Source: an uncultured Bradyrhizobium sp. (GTDB taxonomy: Bacteria; Pseudomonadota; Alphaproteobacteria; Rhizobiales; Xanthobacteraceae). From it: a stretch of 64,000 bases of DNA. Each line of letters starts with the position of its first letter. Position 1 is the first letter of the stretch. Shown here piece by piece: positions 37,746 through 46,963 of this stretch. Position numbers and translations under genes: made by a program. A model generated the notes under the pieces. The model searched no databases. It was not told the DNA's origin and was given only the letters and a program-made list of their open reading frames with translations. The stretch lies in the NCBI RefSeq assembly GCF_947648125.1, contig NZ_CANSMR010000014.1, forward strand, positions 62,001 to 126,000, given 5' to 3'.

Positions 37746-39299
37746 CTAGCTGGCCCGGCTCGCCTTGTCGTTTGCGGCAGCCGGCGGCACTTCGTCTGGC
37801 TGGATGAGCGTCACCGACGCCGCGGCCGCCGATGCCGCCTTCGATTGAGCCGCAGCTTGCGTCGTCAGCTCGACGATCTCGGCCTCGACCGGAGGCAGGG
37901 CTTCGATCGCGCGCAAGGCCGCCCGGAGGTGCTCGATCATCTCGTAGGACTCGTCCTGCGTGAGCACACGCCGGCACGCGGTCAGGCCGAACTCGAGCAG
38001 GCCCGCATAGCTGTGCACCGTGATGTTCAGCGCGCTGCCGTGATACGGGATCGAGACCGGGAAATAATGCACCATCCGTGCGCCGGCCATGTAGAGATTC
38101 TGCCCCGGTCCCGGCACATTGGAGATCAGTACGTTGCCGGCTGCCGGCATGCGGCTGGCGAGGTTGGAGCGGCCAAGCAGTGAGGCGAGCCCGGTCATCA
38201 GCCACGGCGAACCTGTGATCGGCACATCGACACCGAGCACCGGCTTGAGTTCGCGCACGACCGCCTTGGCCGCCTCGGATGACGCGTGGATCGCCTTGAA
38301 GCGGGTTGGCAGGTCATCGATGTCGGTCGCCAGGTCGACGCGTACCGCCGAGACCTGGTTGTTCATCGCCTTGTCGCCTTCGGCGCGCAGGCTAACCGGT
38401 ACCATCGCGATCAGGGCTTCCTTGGGCAGCAGACCGCGCTCGGCGAGGAAGCGTTGCAGCGCGATGCTGCACATCGCCATGACAATGGTGTTGACGGTAC
38501 CACCGACACGTTTGCCCAGGACCTTGATGTCGGCGAGCGGCAACGACATCGTGCTGTAGGAGCGCTGATTGGTGATGGAGTCGTTGAACACCGTCTTCGG
38601 GGCCAACCCGAGGCTGAGCGAGCGCTCCCCCTTCTGCGACCGTTGGCTGGCCATCACGGTTGCAGCCGTGCCGAGCGCCTTGGCCGCTGTCGGCAGGAGT
38701 TCCGCGAGCTTGCGATATTGCTGGGCCGCGTTGTTGGCTGCCGCCTGCAATAGCTCGGTCACGCCGAGCTGGTATTGCGCGGCGGCGCGCTTGCGCCGTG
38801 GCGGCGGCACCTCGCGCATCTTGGGCGAGACATCATAGAGTACCTTGGCGAGTTCGACACCGGCCTTGCCGTCGACGCCGCTGTGATGCGCCTTGGTGTA
38901 GAACGCGACCTGGCCGTTCTCGAGGCCATCGATGACATACATCTCCCACAGCGGACGGCTGCGGTCGAGCAGCGAGGCGTGCAATCGCGCGACGAGTTGC
39001 TCGAGCTGTGCCATGGTGCCTGGCCGCCGCAAGGTGACGGTCCGCACGTGGTAGTCGAGCTCGATATCATCGTCCTCGATCCAGACCGGCTCCGCGAGCT
39101 GGAACGGCATCTGCGCCAGTTTGCGGTTCAGCAATGCCGAGAGATGGAGACGCTTGCCGAGCATCTCCTTGACATCCTCGTAGTAGTCGCCCTGATAACC
39201 CTCGGGGAGATCGAAGATCATCAGGCTGCCGACATGCATCGGCGTTTCCGGCGTTTCGAGATGCAGGAACGATGCATCCATGCTGCTGAGTTGATCCAT
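37746..39299 (-). CDS. Wax-ester synthase / diacylglycerol acyltransferase
   Basis: A 517-residue WS/DGAT enzyme. The catalytic HHxxxDG motif is HHSGVDG at 138-144. The opening MDQLSSMDASFLHLETPETP is standard, as is NVLISNVPGPGQNLYMAGA in the C-terminal domain. It esterifies fatty acyl-CoA with an alcohol or diacylglycerol to make neutral storage lipid at the inner membrane. The ATG at 39299 has GGGAGGGAAG upstream. The acyl-CoA ligase 135 bp upstream would supply its substrate. Confidence 0.92.
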   Translation of the reverse strand: MDQLSSMDASFLHLETPETPMHVGSLMIFDLPEGYQGDYYEDVKEMLGKRLHLSALLNRKLAQMPFQLAEPVWIEDDDIELDYHVRTVTLRRPGTMAQLEQLVARLHASLLDRSRPLWEMYVIDGLENGQVAFYTKAHHSGVDGKAGVELAKVLYDVSPKMREVPPPRRKRAAAQYQLGVTELLQAAANNAAQQYRKLAELLPTAAKALGTAATVMASQRSQKGERSLSLGLAPKTVFNDSITNQRSYSTMSLPLADIKVLGKRVGGTVNTIVMAMCSIALQRFLAERGLLPKEALIAMVPVSLRAEGDKAMNNQVSAVRVDLATDIDDLPTRFKAIHASSEAAKAVVRELKPVLGVDVPITGSPWLMTGLASLLGRSNLASRMPAAGNVLISNVPGPGQNLYMAGARMVHYFPVSIPYHGSALNITVHSYAGLLEFGLTACRRVLTQDESYEMIEHLRAALRAIEALPPVEAEIVELTTQAAAQSKAASAAAASVTLIQPDEVPPAAANDKASRAS

Positions 39300-39434
39300 T
39301 CTTCCCTCCCATGACATTGTGACGGCGATTGCCGTCTTGATGACCGTACGCCGATATCTCGCGCGTCACGGTCATTGCATTACGGCCGGGCTGACAGCTC
39401 TGCGCCGCTGCCGATCCGGTTCACGCAGGCGATC

Positions 39435-41144
39435 TCAGGCCTGCGCCCGGGCCGCGCGTTCCTCCTCGTCGTACAGCTCCTTCTTCGAAAGCTTGCCGAC
39501 CGCGGTCTTCGGCAGTTCGGCGCGGATTTCGAGCGCCTGCACCATCTCGTGCTTGCCGAGCTTGTCCTTCAGGAACGCCTGCAGCTCTTCGAGCTTGAAC
39601 GGCTTGGCATCCGCCTTCAGCTTGATGAAGGCCTTCGGCGACTGGCCGCGATACTCGTCGCGGATGCCGATCACGGCGACCTCCTCGACCGCCGGATATT
39701 TGTAGATCGCCTCTTCGAGGACGCGCGGATACACGTTGTAACCGCTGCACAGCAGCATGTCCTTGGTGCGGTCCACGATGAAGATGAAGCCATCCTCATC
39801 CATGTAGCCGACGTCGCCCGTGCGCAGGTAGCCGTCCGCGGTTGTCACCTCGGCAGTGGCGTCCGGCTTGTTCCAGTAGCCCTTCATCACGTTCGGGCCC
39901 TTGATGCAGATCTCTCCGCGCTCGCCGAGCGGAACATATCCGCTGCTGTCGTCGACGTTGAGGAACTTGATGACGATGCCGGGCATCGGCATGCCGCAGG
40001 AGCCGGCCTTGCGCATGGCGCCATGCTGCGCCGGCGTGTAGGTGCCGCTCGGCGAGGTCTCGGTCATGCCCCAGCCTTCGCTCAGATTGCAGCCTGTGAT
40101 CGAGGCGAATTGTTGCGCCACCTCGAGCGGCAACGGCGCGCCGCCTGATCCGCAATATTTCAGCGCGCGCAGGCTGTGCTTTGGCGTCTCCGGATGGTTG
40201 ATAAGCGCGGTGAACATGGTCGGCACCCCGCAGAAGACGCTAACCGACTTCGCCGAGATTTCCTCGAGCGCGGCTTTCGGATCGAACCGGACGTGTTGGA
40301 TGATCTCCGCGCCCATCAGGACGCCGAACAGCACGTTCACGGAAAGCGCGTAGATGTGGAACGGTGGCAAGACAGCGAGGAAGCGCTCCTGCCCATCGAC
40401 CAGCACCGGCGGCGAGCCGGCCGTCGTCGCCCGGTACTGCTGGCACGCGCTGGTCAGATTGGCGTGGGTGAGCATCGCCCCCTTCGGCAGCCCTGTCGTC
40501 CCGCCGGTGTATTGCAGCACGGCGATGGTCTCGCGCGGATTGTCGATCGGATAGGCCTGGTAGGCACCATCATTGTGGGTCAGCTGGCCGAAGCTGATGT
40601 GGTGATCATCCCAGGCGACTTCGCTCAGCTGCTTGGCCGCCTTCATCTCGTTGACGACGGTGTCGGGGTCGGCCGTGATCTCGCCAAGCGAACCGACCAC
40701 CAGCTTCTTCAACCTTGTCTTGCCCAGCATCGCCGCCATCTGCGGATAGAGCGAAACCATGTCGAGCGTGATCAGGATATCGGTCTTGCTGTCCTCGATC
40801 TTGTGTTCGAGCACCTTGGCGGCGTCCAGCGGCGAGTAATTGACCGCCGTGCCGCCTGCCTTGAGGATGCCGAAAAACGAGATGATGTAGTGCGGCGTGT
40901 TGGGCAGATAGAGGCCGACATGAACGCCCGGCTTCACGCCGAGGAGCTGCAGGCCCTTGGCCACGCGATCGGTGAGCCGCCCGAGCTCGGCATAGGTGAT
41001 CCGCTTGCCCATGAAATCGATCGCGGGACGATCCGGCCATTTGGCAACGGCATCGCCCAATATCTTCTGCACGGGTCCGGCAGCGATCTCGATGTCCCAG
41101 CGCACCCCGTCGGGATAGGATCGGATCCAGGGCATGTCGTTCAT
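39435..41144 (-). CDS. Long-chain fatty-acid-CoA ligase
   Basis: A 569-residue AMP-forming acyl-CoA synthetase (FadD-like). The P-loop signature YTGGTTGLPKGAMLTH is near residue 211. GWGMTETSP and YLRTGDVGYMDEDGFIFIVDR are present, with the catalytic Lys in PKTAVGKLSKK near the end. It activates fatty acids with ATP, releasing AMP and PPi. The ATG at 41144 has AAGGGAGAG upstream. It probably feeds the DGAT and storage genes around it. Confidence 0.9.
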   Translation of the reverse strand: MNDMPWIRSYPDGVRWDIEIAAGPVQKILGDAVAKWPDRPAIDFMGKRITYAELGRLTDRVAKGLQLLGVKPGVHVGLYLPNTPHYIISFFGILKAGGTAVNYSPLDAAKVLEHKIEDSKTDILITLDMVSLYPQMAAMLGKTRLKKLVVGSLGEITADPDTVVNEMKAAKQLSEVAWDDHHISFGQLTHNDGAYQAYPIDNPRETIAVLQYTGGTTGLPKGAMLTHANLTSACQQYRATTAGSPPVLVDGQERFLAVLPPFHIYALSVNVLFGVLMGAEIIQHVRFDPKAALEEISAKSVSVFCGVPTMFTALINHPETPKHSLRALKYCGSGGAPLPLEVAQQFASITGCNLSEGWGMTETSPSGTYTPAQHGAMRKAGSCGMPMPGIVIKFLNVDDSSGYVPLGERGEICIKGPNVMKGYWNKPDATAEVTTADGYLRTGDVGYMDEDGFIFIVDRTKDMLLCSGYNVYPRVLEEAIYKYPAVEEVAVIGIRDEYRGQSPKAFIKLKADAKPFKLEELQAFLKDKLGKHEMVQALEIRAELPKTAVGKLSKKELYDEEERAARAQA

Positions 41145-41173
41145 GAGATCTCTCCCTTCTATGGTCTCTCGGA

Positions 41174-41941
41174 TCAGATGGCGGTCACGCCGCCGTCGAC
41201 CGCGATGGTCTGGCCGGTGATGAATGCGCAGGCATCGGAGGCGAGCAGCGCGGCGACACCCTTGAGATCTTCGGGGCCGCCCTCGCGATTCATCGGCGCC
41301 ATATGCGCGGTTGCGCTCTGGTCTAGCTGCGCGGTCATCTTGGTCGGGAAATAGCCCGGCGCGATCGCGTTGACGTTGATGCCGAGCGGCGCCCATTCAT
41401 TGGCGAGCGTGCGGGTCAGGTTGACGACCGCGCCCTTGCTCGTGTTGTAGGCCAGCGTCGGCGTGCCTTCCGGATAGCAGCCGGTAAGGCCCTGGATCGA
41501 CGCGATGTTGATCACCTTGCCGCTCCGCCGCGGCACCATGCAGCGGCGGCCGACCTCCTGGGTGGCGATGAAGATCGCAGTTACATTCAGGTTGATCACC
41601 TTGTTCCAGCCGTCGAGCGTATGCTCGATCGTGGCGGCACCCCAGGAAGTACCGGCATTGTTGACGAGGATGTCGACCGGGCCCAGCGCGGCCACGACCT
41701 GCTCGATCATCGGCGCGATTGTCTCCAGCCTGCCCATGTCGCAAACCACCGGAAGCGCCTCGATGCCAAGCCCTTTGAGGTGAGCAGCCGCGACATCAAG
41801 CTCATCCCGCTTGCGCGCGGTGATCGCGACCTTGGCGCCGAGTTCGCCCAGCACCTCGGCGATCTGAAGACCGAGACCTCGCGATCCGCCCGTGACGAGC
41901 GCGACGCGACCTGTCAAGTCCTGCAACTTGGCCAGACTCAT
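41174..41941 (-). CDS. Short-chain dehydrogenase/reductase (FabG-like)
   Basis: A 255-residue SDR. TGGSRGLG (17-24), NNAGTSW, and the Ser/Tyr/Lys site IASIQGLTG...YNTSKGA are present. The C-terminal FITGQTIAVDGGVTAI is typical of FabG/3-oxoacyl reductases. It lies 29 bp upstream of the acyl-CoA ligase and 38 bp after phasin, so the three are likely one transcript. Confidence 0.87.
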   Translation of the reverse strand: MSLAKLQDLTGRVALVTGGSRGLGLQIAEVLGELGAKVAITARKRDELDVAAAHLKGLGIEALPVVCDMGRLETIAPMIEQVVAALGPVDILVNNAGTSWGAATIEHTLDGWNKVINLNVTAIFIATQEVGRRCMVPRRSGKVINIASIQGLTGCYPEGTPTLAYNTSKGAVVNLTRTLANEWAPLGINVNAIAPGYFPTKMTAQLDQSATAHMAPMNREGGPEDLKGVAALLASDACAFITGQTIAVDGGVTAI

Positions 41942-41979
41942 GGCTTTCCCCCGATTGTTGGCGCCTCACACGCGCAGCA

Positions 41980-42420
41980 CTACTTCGGCTGCAACAGCTT
42001 CTGAAGGTTCGTAAGGTTCTCCTGCATGCGCTCCTGCATGACCTTCCAGGCGTTGTTGCGCGCCTGCGCCTCCAGCTGCGACAGCTCGCGGAAATCCGCG
42101 ACCGCCTTCTCCACCTGCTGCCTGGCGGTCTCCGTCTGCTTCGTCATGGCTTCACCGCTCGCGAAGCCCTTCATCGCCGCCTGCCACTGCGCGAGCGTCT
42201 CCTGCAGGATCTCGTTGCGACGGCTGACCAGCGCCTGGATGCCTTCGTAGGCCTGCCGGTTCGCCTCCACCAAGGCTTCCATGTCCTTGCGCTGCCACTC
42301 GACCAACGCGGCGACATCGAACCCGGGCAGCGCGAACTTCTCGGCCATTTTCTTCAGATCCCCGAGCCACGGCATCGCGCCCGTGCCACCTGCGTCGGAT
42401 TGCCTGTCATCGGTTCCCAT
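41980..42420 (-). CDS. Phasin-family protein
   Basis: A 146-residue helical protein. The phasin pattern FDVAALVEWQRKDMEALVEANRQAYEGIQ is followed by a long amphipathic helix (KQTETARQQVEKAVADFRELSQLEAQ). Phasins coat PHA or neutral-lipid granules. Position next to DGAT and ligase genes suggests a granule-coating role here. Confidence 0.85.
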   Translation of the reverse strand: MGTDDRQSDAGGTGAMPWLGDLKKMAEKFALPGFDVAALVEWQRKDMEALVEANRQAYEGIQALVSRRNEILQETLAQWQAAMKGFASGEAMTKQTETARQQVEKAVADFRELSQLEAQARNNAWKVMQERMQENLTNLQKLLQPK

Positions 42421-42480
42421 CGACGTCCTCCCTCTGGTGCTTGGCTTGCGGCAGCGAAATGCCGACCCGTGGACTGCGCG

Positions 42481-43290
42481 TCAGGCCGCCGGCCAGCGCG
42501 GCCGAAACAGGGTGAGGCTGTCATCGGCTCGATCCGGATCGGGGTACACCATGCCGCGGAGACCGCTGCGGTCGAACGGCGACCATTCATTCTCCCCCAG
42601 CGCGAGGCGGTCCGCGATGGCGTACAGCACGGCCGGATTGTGTCCGAGCCCGCAATGACTGCCTTCGACTTCGATGTTCTGTGTCCGCTCAGCATGCTGC
42701 TCGCGGCAACCCCACCACGAGACGATGCCGTCGGTGCGTGAGTAGATCGCCGTGCTCGGGACCGGCGGCGGCAACTTCATCATGTCCCTGTCGGGCCAGT
42801 CGTCGACCTGGCGCTCGCTCAGAATCTCGTAGAGACGCCAGGCATTGCTTGCCTTCGGCTCGTTGGCGAACGGGCTGCCGAGCGTGATCACCTGGCGGAC
42901 CAGATCCGGTGCGCGCCGTGCGATCTCGCGCGCAAAGACGCCGCCAAGGCTCCAGCCGATCAAGCTGACCTTGCGATTGTATCGCTCGGCGAGCTCGGCC
43001 AGCCTTGCGTCCATGGCAGCCTCGACGCCGGGACGCGGTCCGCGATTGGGTCCAAGCTTCCAGCCATGGACCGCGTAGCCCTGCGCCTTCAGGTAGGCGC
43101 GCAGCGGTCGGGTCGAGATATCGCTGGCGGAGAGCCCCGGCAAGACGAGGACCGGATGTCCGTCGCCGCGCGGCGCGCGGCGAAGCAGCGGGTAGCTTGC
43201 GAAAAACGCCTGCAGCTCCCAGATCCCGCGCACTTCGAGCGCGAGCAGCAATTGCGACGGCGGCGCAGAGCGGTCGACGACCGTATTCAT
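42481..43290 (-). CDS. Alpha/beta hydrolase (lipase-like), paralogue of the one at 33671
   Basis: A 269-residue hydrolase. PVLVLPGLSASDIST, the nucleophile S114 in GWSLGG, ITLGSPF and IYSRTDGIVSWW align block by block with the hydrolase at 33671-34447. It is the first gene of the phasin-SDR-ligase group, 60 bp before phasin. A copy of the two-block motif lies 154 bp upstream. It probably cleaves a lipid or polyester. Confidence 0.82.
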   Translation of the reverse strand: MNTVVDRSAPPSQLLLALEVRGIWELQAFFASYPLLRRAPRGDGHPVLVLPGLSASDISTRPLRAYLKAQGYAVHGWKLGPNRGPRPGVEAAMDARLAELAERYNRKVSLIGWSLGGVFAREIARRAPDLVRQVITLGSPFANEPKASNAWRLYEILSERQVDDWPDRDMMKLPPPVPSTAIYSRTDGIVSWWGCREQHAERTQNIEVEGSHCGLGHNPAVLYAIADRLALGENEWSPFDRSGLRGMVYPDPDRADDSLTLFRPRWPAA

Positions 43291-43443
43291 GTCAGAATGT
43301 CCCCTCCCGGATCACGCAGCGCGTCCCGCACGATCCGACATTTTATGATTACTGCCTTGCTCCGCGAACGGCTCCATGCGGACCCGATCGCGCAACCGCG
43401 TATTTTCTTGGTCTCAAAACGCTATCGAGCGCGTCGGACCCGT

Positions 43444-43484
43444 AAAAGGTGCAATTGGCCCGCTTGACCGGTTAGTTTGGGACA
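43444..43484 (-). promoter_or_regulatory. Two-block motif, copy 1 (weakest)
   Basis: On the plus strand AAGGTGCAATTG, 12 bp, then GGTTAGTTTGGGACA. It overlaps the 3' end of the AraC gene at 43472 and lies 154 bp upstream of the hydrolase start at 43290, in the orientation seen at the other copies. Confidence 0.4.
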
Positions 43485-44554
43485 TCCGCCAATGAATCTT
43501 GCGCGCCTGCTGCGATGCTTGATGCTCGGCCATCGCGGAAGTCCGAAGGGCTCTTACCGGTCCAGCGGGCAAAAGCGTGGCGGAAGTTCGCCGCGTCGCT
43601 GTAGTCAAGCCGCGCTGCGATCTCGTCATTGGTCATTTGCGTGTAGCGCAGATAACCGACCGCGAGCTGCATGCGGACCTCGGAGACGATCTGCCGATAG
43701 GTTTTCCGCTGCAGTTGCAGCCTGCGGCGGAACGTCCGCGGATGAATCATGAGCTCCGCCGCCATTGCCTCGATACTGGGGAAGCGGCCGGGATGCTCGA
43801 CGAGCCGTCGCCGGATGTCAGCGGCGAGGCCGTCGTCCCGCGCGACATGATCGAAAAGCTGATCATAGATTCGGCCTGCCATCGCCCTGGTCATCTCGTT
43901 GGGGCAAACCGCCGGATGGTCGATCCAGACCGCGTCGAATTCCAGCGCGTTCTTGCACTGGCCGAACTCGACTGGACACTGGAAGATGTGATCGTATGTC
44001 CCAGCATACGGAGGCGGTGCATAGGCGGCGCTCAGCTTCGAGAACCGGAACGAGCTGCCATAGACGTCACGGCTCAGCGTCTGATAGGTCGCAAAGGCGA
44101 ACTCGAGCGCGAACCGATAGACGTCATCGGCCGGATCGCGCGAGAGCAAGGGCTCGAGCAGGCAGCTCACAGTATTGCCCTTGCGGGTGAAGTCGATGTC
44201 GGCGACCGCTCCAAGGATGCGACCGTATTTGGCCGCGAAGTCGATGACTTCGGGTCGAGTCGGGCTGCTCAGCATGGCATAGCCATACATGCCGTAAGCC
44301 ATGACATGCATTCGTTCTCCGGCGCGAAACGCGATCGCCGGATCCCGCGACAACCGCATCGCATTGCGAAAGACCGTCTCGACCTGCCGATAGGAGACGC
44401 GTACCGATGGATCTCTCAGATCGGCACTCGTCAAATTGGCCCCGCCGAGCGCGCGCGACGCGGAGATGCCGTCCTCGGCCAGGACGTCCACGACCGCAGC
44501 GATCCGTTGCGGCGAATAGCGACGCTGCAAGAGATTTGGTGACGGGTGATACAC
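43472..44554 (-). CDS. AraC-family regulator, paralogue 1
   Basis: A 360-residue regulator of the OruR-like group. The N-terminal ligand domain (about 15-220, with RVSYRQVETVFRNAMRLSRDP and AYGMYGYAMLSS) precedes two C-terminal helix-turn-helix units (about 250-345: IEAMAAELMIHPRTFRRRL and DEIAARLDYSDAANFRHAFARWTG). The GTG at 44554 is chosen because GAGGAAG lies 5 bp before it; the frame stays open to 44773 but covers the motif repeats. It is homologous throughout to the AraC genes at 44849 and 49586. Confidence 0.83.
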   Translation of the reverse strand: MYHPSPNLLQRRYSPQRIAAVVDVLAEDGISASRALGGANLTSADLRDPSVRVSYRQVETVFRNAMRLSRDPAIAFRAGERMHVMAYGMYGYAMLSSPTRPEVIDFAAKYGRILGAVADIDFTRKGNTVSCLLEPLLSRDPADDVYRFALEFAFATYQTLSRDVYGSSFRFSKLSAAYAPPPYAGTYDHIFQCPVEFGQCKNALEFDAVWIDHPAVCPNEMTRAMAGRIYDQLFDHVARDDGLAADIRRRLVEHPGRFPSIEAMAAELMIHPRTFRRRLQLQRKTYRQIVSEVRMQLAVGYLRYTQMTNDEIAARLDYSDAANFRHAFARWTGKSPSDFRDGRASSIAAGAQDSLADVPN

Positions 44555-44630
44555 GAGCTTCCTCGTCCGCCTTCCACGCCTGTTTCCGGTCCCGCAATCC
44601 GGGAGGCTAGTAAGCCGGACCAGCCAGCGG

Positions 44631-44669
44631 AAGGTTCGATTGATCGCGTTTGGAGGTGAGTTCCGGACA
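44631..44669 (-). promoter_or_regulatory. Two-block motif, copy 2
   Basis: Plus strand: AAGGTTCGATTG, 12 bp, GGTGAGTTCCGGACA. It lies 77 bp upstream of the AraC start at 44554. Confidence 0.6.
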
Positions 44670-44773
44670 AGACCGGCCAAAAGAAAGACCGCCGAGGGAG
44701 GCGGTCCAGGTTGGGAGAACGCGATCGCGAGCGCAACGACGGCGCCGAGCTTACGCGCGCTTCGGCCGCACAA

Positions 44774-44812
44774 AAGGTTCGATTGAACCAGTTTGCCGGT
44801 GAACTACGGACA
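44774..44812 (-). promoter_or_regulatory. Two-block motif, copy 3
   Basis: Plus strand: AAGGTTCGATTG, 12 bp, GGTGAACTACGGACA. It is 143 bp from copy 2, same orientation, in the 294-bp gap between the two tandem AraC genes. Similarity between copies 2 and 3 continues for several bases past the motif (CCGGC). Confidence 0.6.
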
Positions 44813-44848
44813 GGGCCGGCGAAGCCGCCCCCTAGGCTGTCGCGGGGT

Positions 44849-45913
44849 CTAAAGACCCTCGTCGCCCCGGAATTCAGATGGATTCCTGCCGGTCCAGCGC
44901 GAAAAGGCGTGGCGGAAGTTGGCCGCGTCGCTGTAGCCGAGGCGGCTCGCGATCTCCTCATTGGTCATGCGCGTCTTGCGCAGATACTCGATCGCGAGCC
45001 GCATGCGCACCTCTGCGAGCAGGCCGCGATATGAAGTTCCCTCCGCCTCGAGCCTGCGCCGCAGTGCGCGGGGATAGATGTCGAGCTGCTCGGCGATCGC
45101 CTCGATACTTGGATAGCTGCCCGGCTGCTCGATCAGTATCCGACGGATATCGGCGGCAACGCCGCCGGCGCGGTTCACCTCGCCGAGGATCTCCTCGCAC
45201 ATCTCCCGCGCCATGGCGTGGGTACGCGGATTTGCCAGCGCCCGCGGGCCGTCATTGCGTACGTATTCGTATCCGCAATGATGTTGATTGAACAGGACCG
45301 GGCATCCAAAAAGACCGCGATACGCCGCGGTGGACGGCGGCGGTGCATAGTCGAGCAGCACGCGCGAGAACCCGAAGCCCTGACCGGAGCGGTCGCGAAT
45401 GGTCGTCAGATGCGCGGCCAGTGCGAACTCCACCGCGAAGCGATGCACACTCTCGGTCGGATTCGGCCAGTGCATGGGCTGGAACGTCGCCACCACCGTC
45501 TCGCCATCATAAGAGAGGCCGAAATCGCAGAACGGACCCACCACGCGGATATATCGCGCAGCGAAGTCGCGGGCCTCGGCGTGCGTTGCGCTGCTCAGCA
45601 GCGCGTATCCGTACATGCCATAGGCGGTAACATGCATTCGCGCTCCGGAGCGCAGCGCGATGGCGGCGTCCCTTGCCAGCCGCAGCGCATTGCGGATCAC
45701 CGTGTCGAGCTGCCGATAGGATATTCGCGTCGTATGGGACTCGAGCTGGCCGATCACAAGCCCGGTGCCGTCGAGAACCTCAGATGGATCAATACCCTGC
45801 TCGCGAAGCTCGGCCGCGATGGCCGCGATCGAATGCGGCGGGAATATTCGCTGCGCGAAGCTGGGTTGCATTCGGCTCGGCGATTGGCTTGCGTGCGAGT
45901 CTTGCCTAGTCAT
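44849..45913 (-). CDS. AraC-family regulator, paralogue 2
   Basis: A 354-residue regulator with the same architecture as paralogue 1: ligand domain with TTRISYRQLDTVIRNALRLARD and AYGMYGYALLSSATH, then HTH units IEAIAEQLDIYPRALRRRLEAEG and NEEIASRLGYSDAANFRHAFSRWTG. The ATG at 45913 is the likely start, with 45874 as an alternative. It is divergent from acetoacetate decarboxylase (46184), with a motif copy in the shared intergenic region, so it is a good candidate regulator of that gene. Confidence 0.83.
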   Translation of the reverse strand: MTRQDSHASQSPSRMQPSFAQRIFPPHSIAAIAAELREQGIDPSEVLDGTGLVIGQLESHTTRISYRQLDTVIRNALRLARDAAIALRSGARMHVTAYGMYGYALLSSATHAEARDFAARYIRVVGPFCDFGLSYDGETVVATFQPMHWPNPTESVHRFAVEFALAAHLTTIRDRSGQGFGFSRVLLDYAPPPSTAAYRGLFGCPVLFNQHHCGYEYVRNDGPRALANPRTHAMAREMCEEILGEVNRAGGVAADIRRILIEQPGSYPSIEAIAEQLDIYPRALRRRLEAEGTSYRGLLAEVRMRLAIEYLRKTRMTNEEIASRLGYSDAANFRHAFSRWTGRNPSEFRGDEGL

Positions 45914-46040
45914 TCCGATCGCATGTCCCTCGCATTCCGCGCGTTCCTGCTCCACGATTGATTTACCGCTCCAAACGTAAGCCCGATCACGTACGCGACG
46001 CAATGATCGGGTGCCCGCGCGCTGCACGCGCCGCACTCCG

Positions 46041-46079
46041 CGTCCGGAAGTCACCCGGTCGGCGGTCCAATCGCACCTT
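46041..46079 (+). promoter_or_regulatory. Two-block motif, copy 4, upstream of acetoacetate decarboxylase
   Basis: Read on the minus strand: AAGGTGCGATTG, 12 bp, GGTGACTTCCGGACG. The orientation is reversed relative to copies 1-3, and so is the downstream gene: the start of adc is 105 bp away at 46184. Relative to transcription all of these copies therefore point the same way. Confidence 0.6.
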
Positions 46080-46183
46080 TCTCCGCCTCGCGGGATCGCT
46101 AGGCTCGCGATGCCTTGCTCGACAACCGGCACGCAGCCGGAGGGCCGCACGGACCACGGCAAGCGCTATCAAGGGAGGAGCGG

Positions 46184-46942
46184 ATGCGACGGGAGGACAT
46201 TCTCAAGCAGCTGACGACGCCAATCGGCTCCCCGGCATTTCCCCGCGGACCGTTTCGCTTCAACAACCGCGAATACCTCAACATCCTGTATCGCACCGAC
46301 ATCGAGGCATTGCGCGCCGTCGTTCCCGAGCCGCTGGAGATCGACGATCCGCTGGTCCGCTGGGAAATCATGCGGATGCCCGACACCTCTGGTCTCGGCG
46401 ACTACACCGAATGCGGCCAGGCCGTCCAGGTGCGCTTTGGCGACGAAAAGGGTGAGTACCTTCACGCGATGTACCTCGATAGCCTGCCGGCGCTGGCGTC
46501 CGGCCGCGAAATCAGCGGCTATCCCAAGGTGATCGGCAAGCCGAAGCTCTACATCGATTCCGATACACTGGTCGGCACAATGGATTACGGCAGCCTGCGC
46601 GTGGCCACCGCGACGATGGGTTACAAGCACCGCGCGTTGGATCTCGAAAAAGCAAAGGCCGAGATCTGCGTACCGACCTTCATGCTGAAGATCCTGTGGA
46701 CCTATGACAGTCCGAAGCCGGCGGGCGAGCCGCGCATCTGCGAGCTGCTGCGCTCCGAGATCACCGACATCACCGTCAAGGGCGCCTGGACCGGCCCGGC
46801 CCGGCTGGAGCTGTTCGCCCACGCATTGGCCCCGATGGCCGATTTTCCGGTGCGCGAGATCGTCGCGTGCAGCCACATCATGACCGACTTGACGCTGTCC
46901 CGCGCCAAGCGTTGCCACAACTATCTCGATCAGCCGCGGTAA
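46184..46942 (+). CDS. adc: Acetoacetate decarboxylase
   Basis: A 252-residue ADC-family protein, converting acetoacetate to acetone and CO2 by a Schiff-base mechanism. K115 in SGYPKVIGKPK matches the catalytic Lys115 of the clostridial enzyme; the neighbouring Lys116 of that enzyme is Val here. FNNREYLNILYRTDIEAL and the PEPL block are family features. The ATG at 46184 has AAGGGAGGAG upstream. It is followed at 21 bp by a 3-hydroxyacyl-CoA dehydrogenase on the same strand. Confidence 0.88.
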   Translation: MRREDILKQLTTPIGSPAFPRGPFRFNNREYLNILYRTDIEALRAVVPEPLEIDDPLVRWEIMRMPDTSGLGDYTECGQAVQVRFGDEKGEYLHAMYLDSLPALASGREISGYPKVIGKPKLYIDSDTLVGTMDYGSLRVATATMGYKHRALDLEKAKAEICVPTFMLKILWTYDSPKPAGEPRICELLRSEITDITVKGAWTGPARLELFAHALAPMADFPVREIVACSHIMTDLTLSRAKRCHNYLDQPR

Positions 46943-46963
46943 GCGTACACGTCGGAGAAAGCC

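Noticed and set aside
44631-44812. Motif copies considered as part of a longer AraC coding region
   Set aside because: The frame is open here, but the strong ribosome site is at the GTG at 44554. The same blocks occur in front of adc on the other strand, so they are better read as DNA sites.
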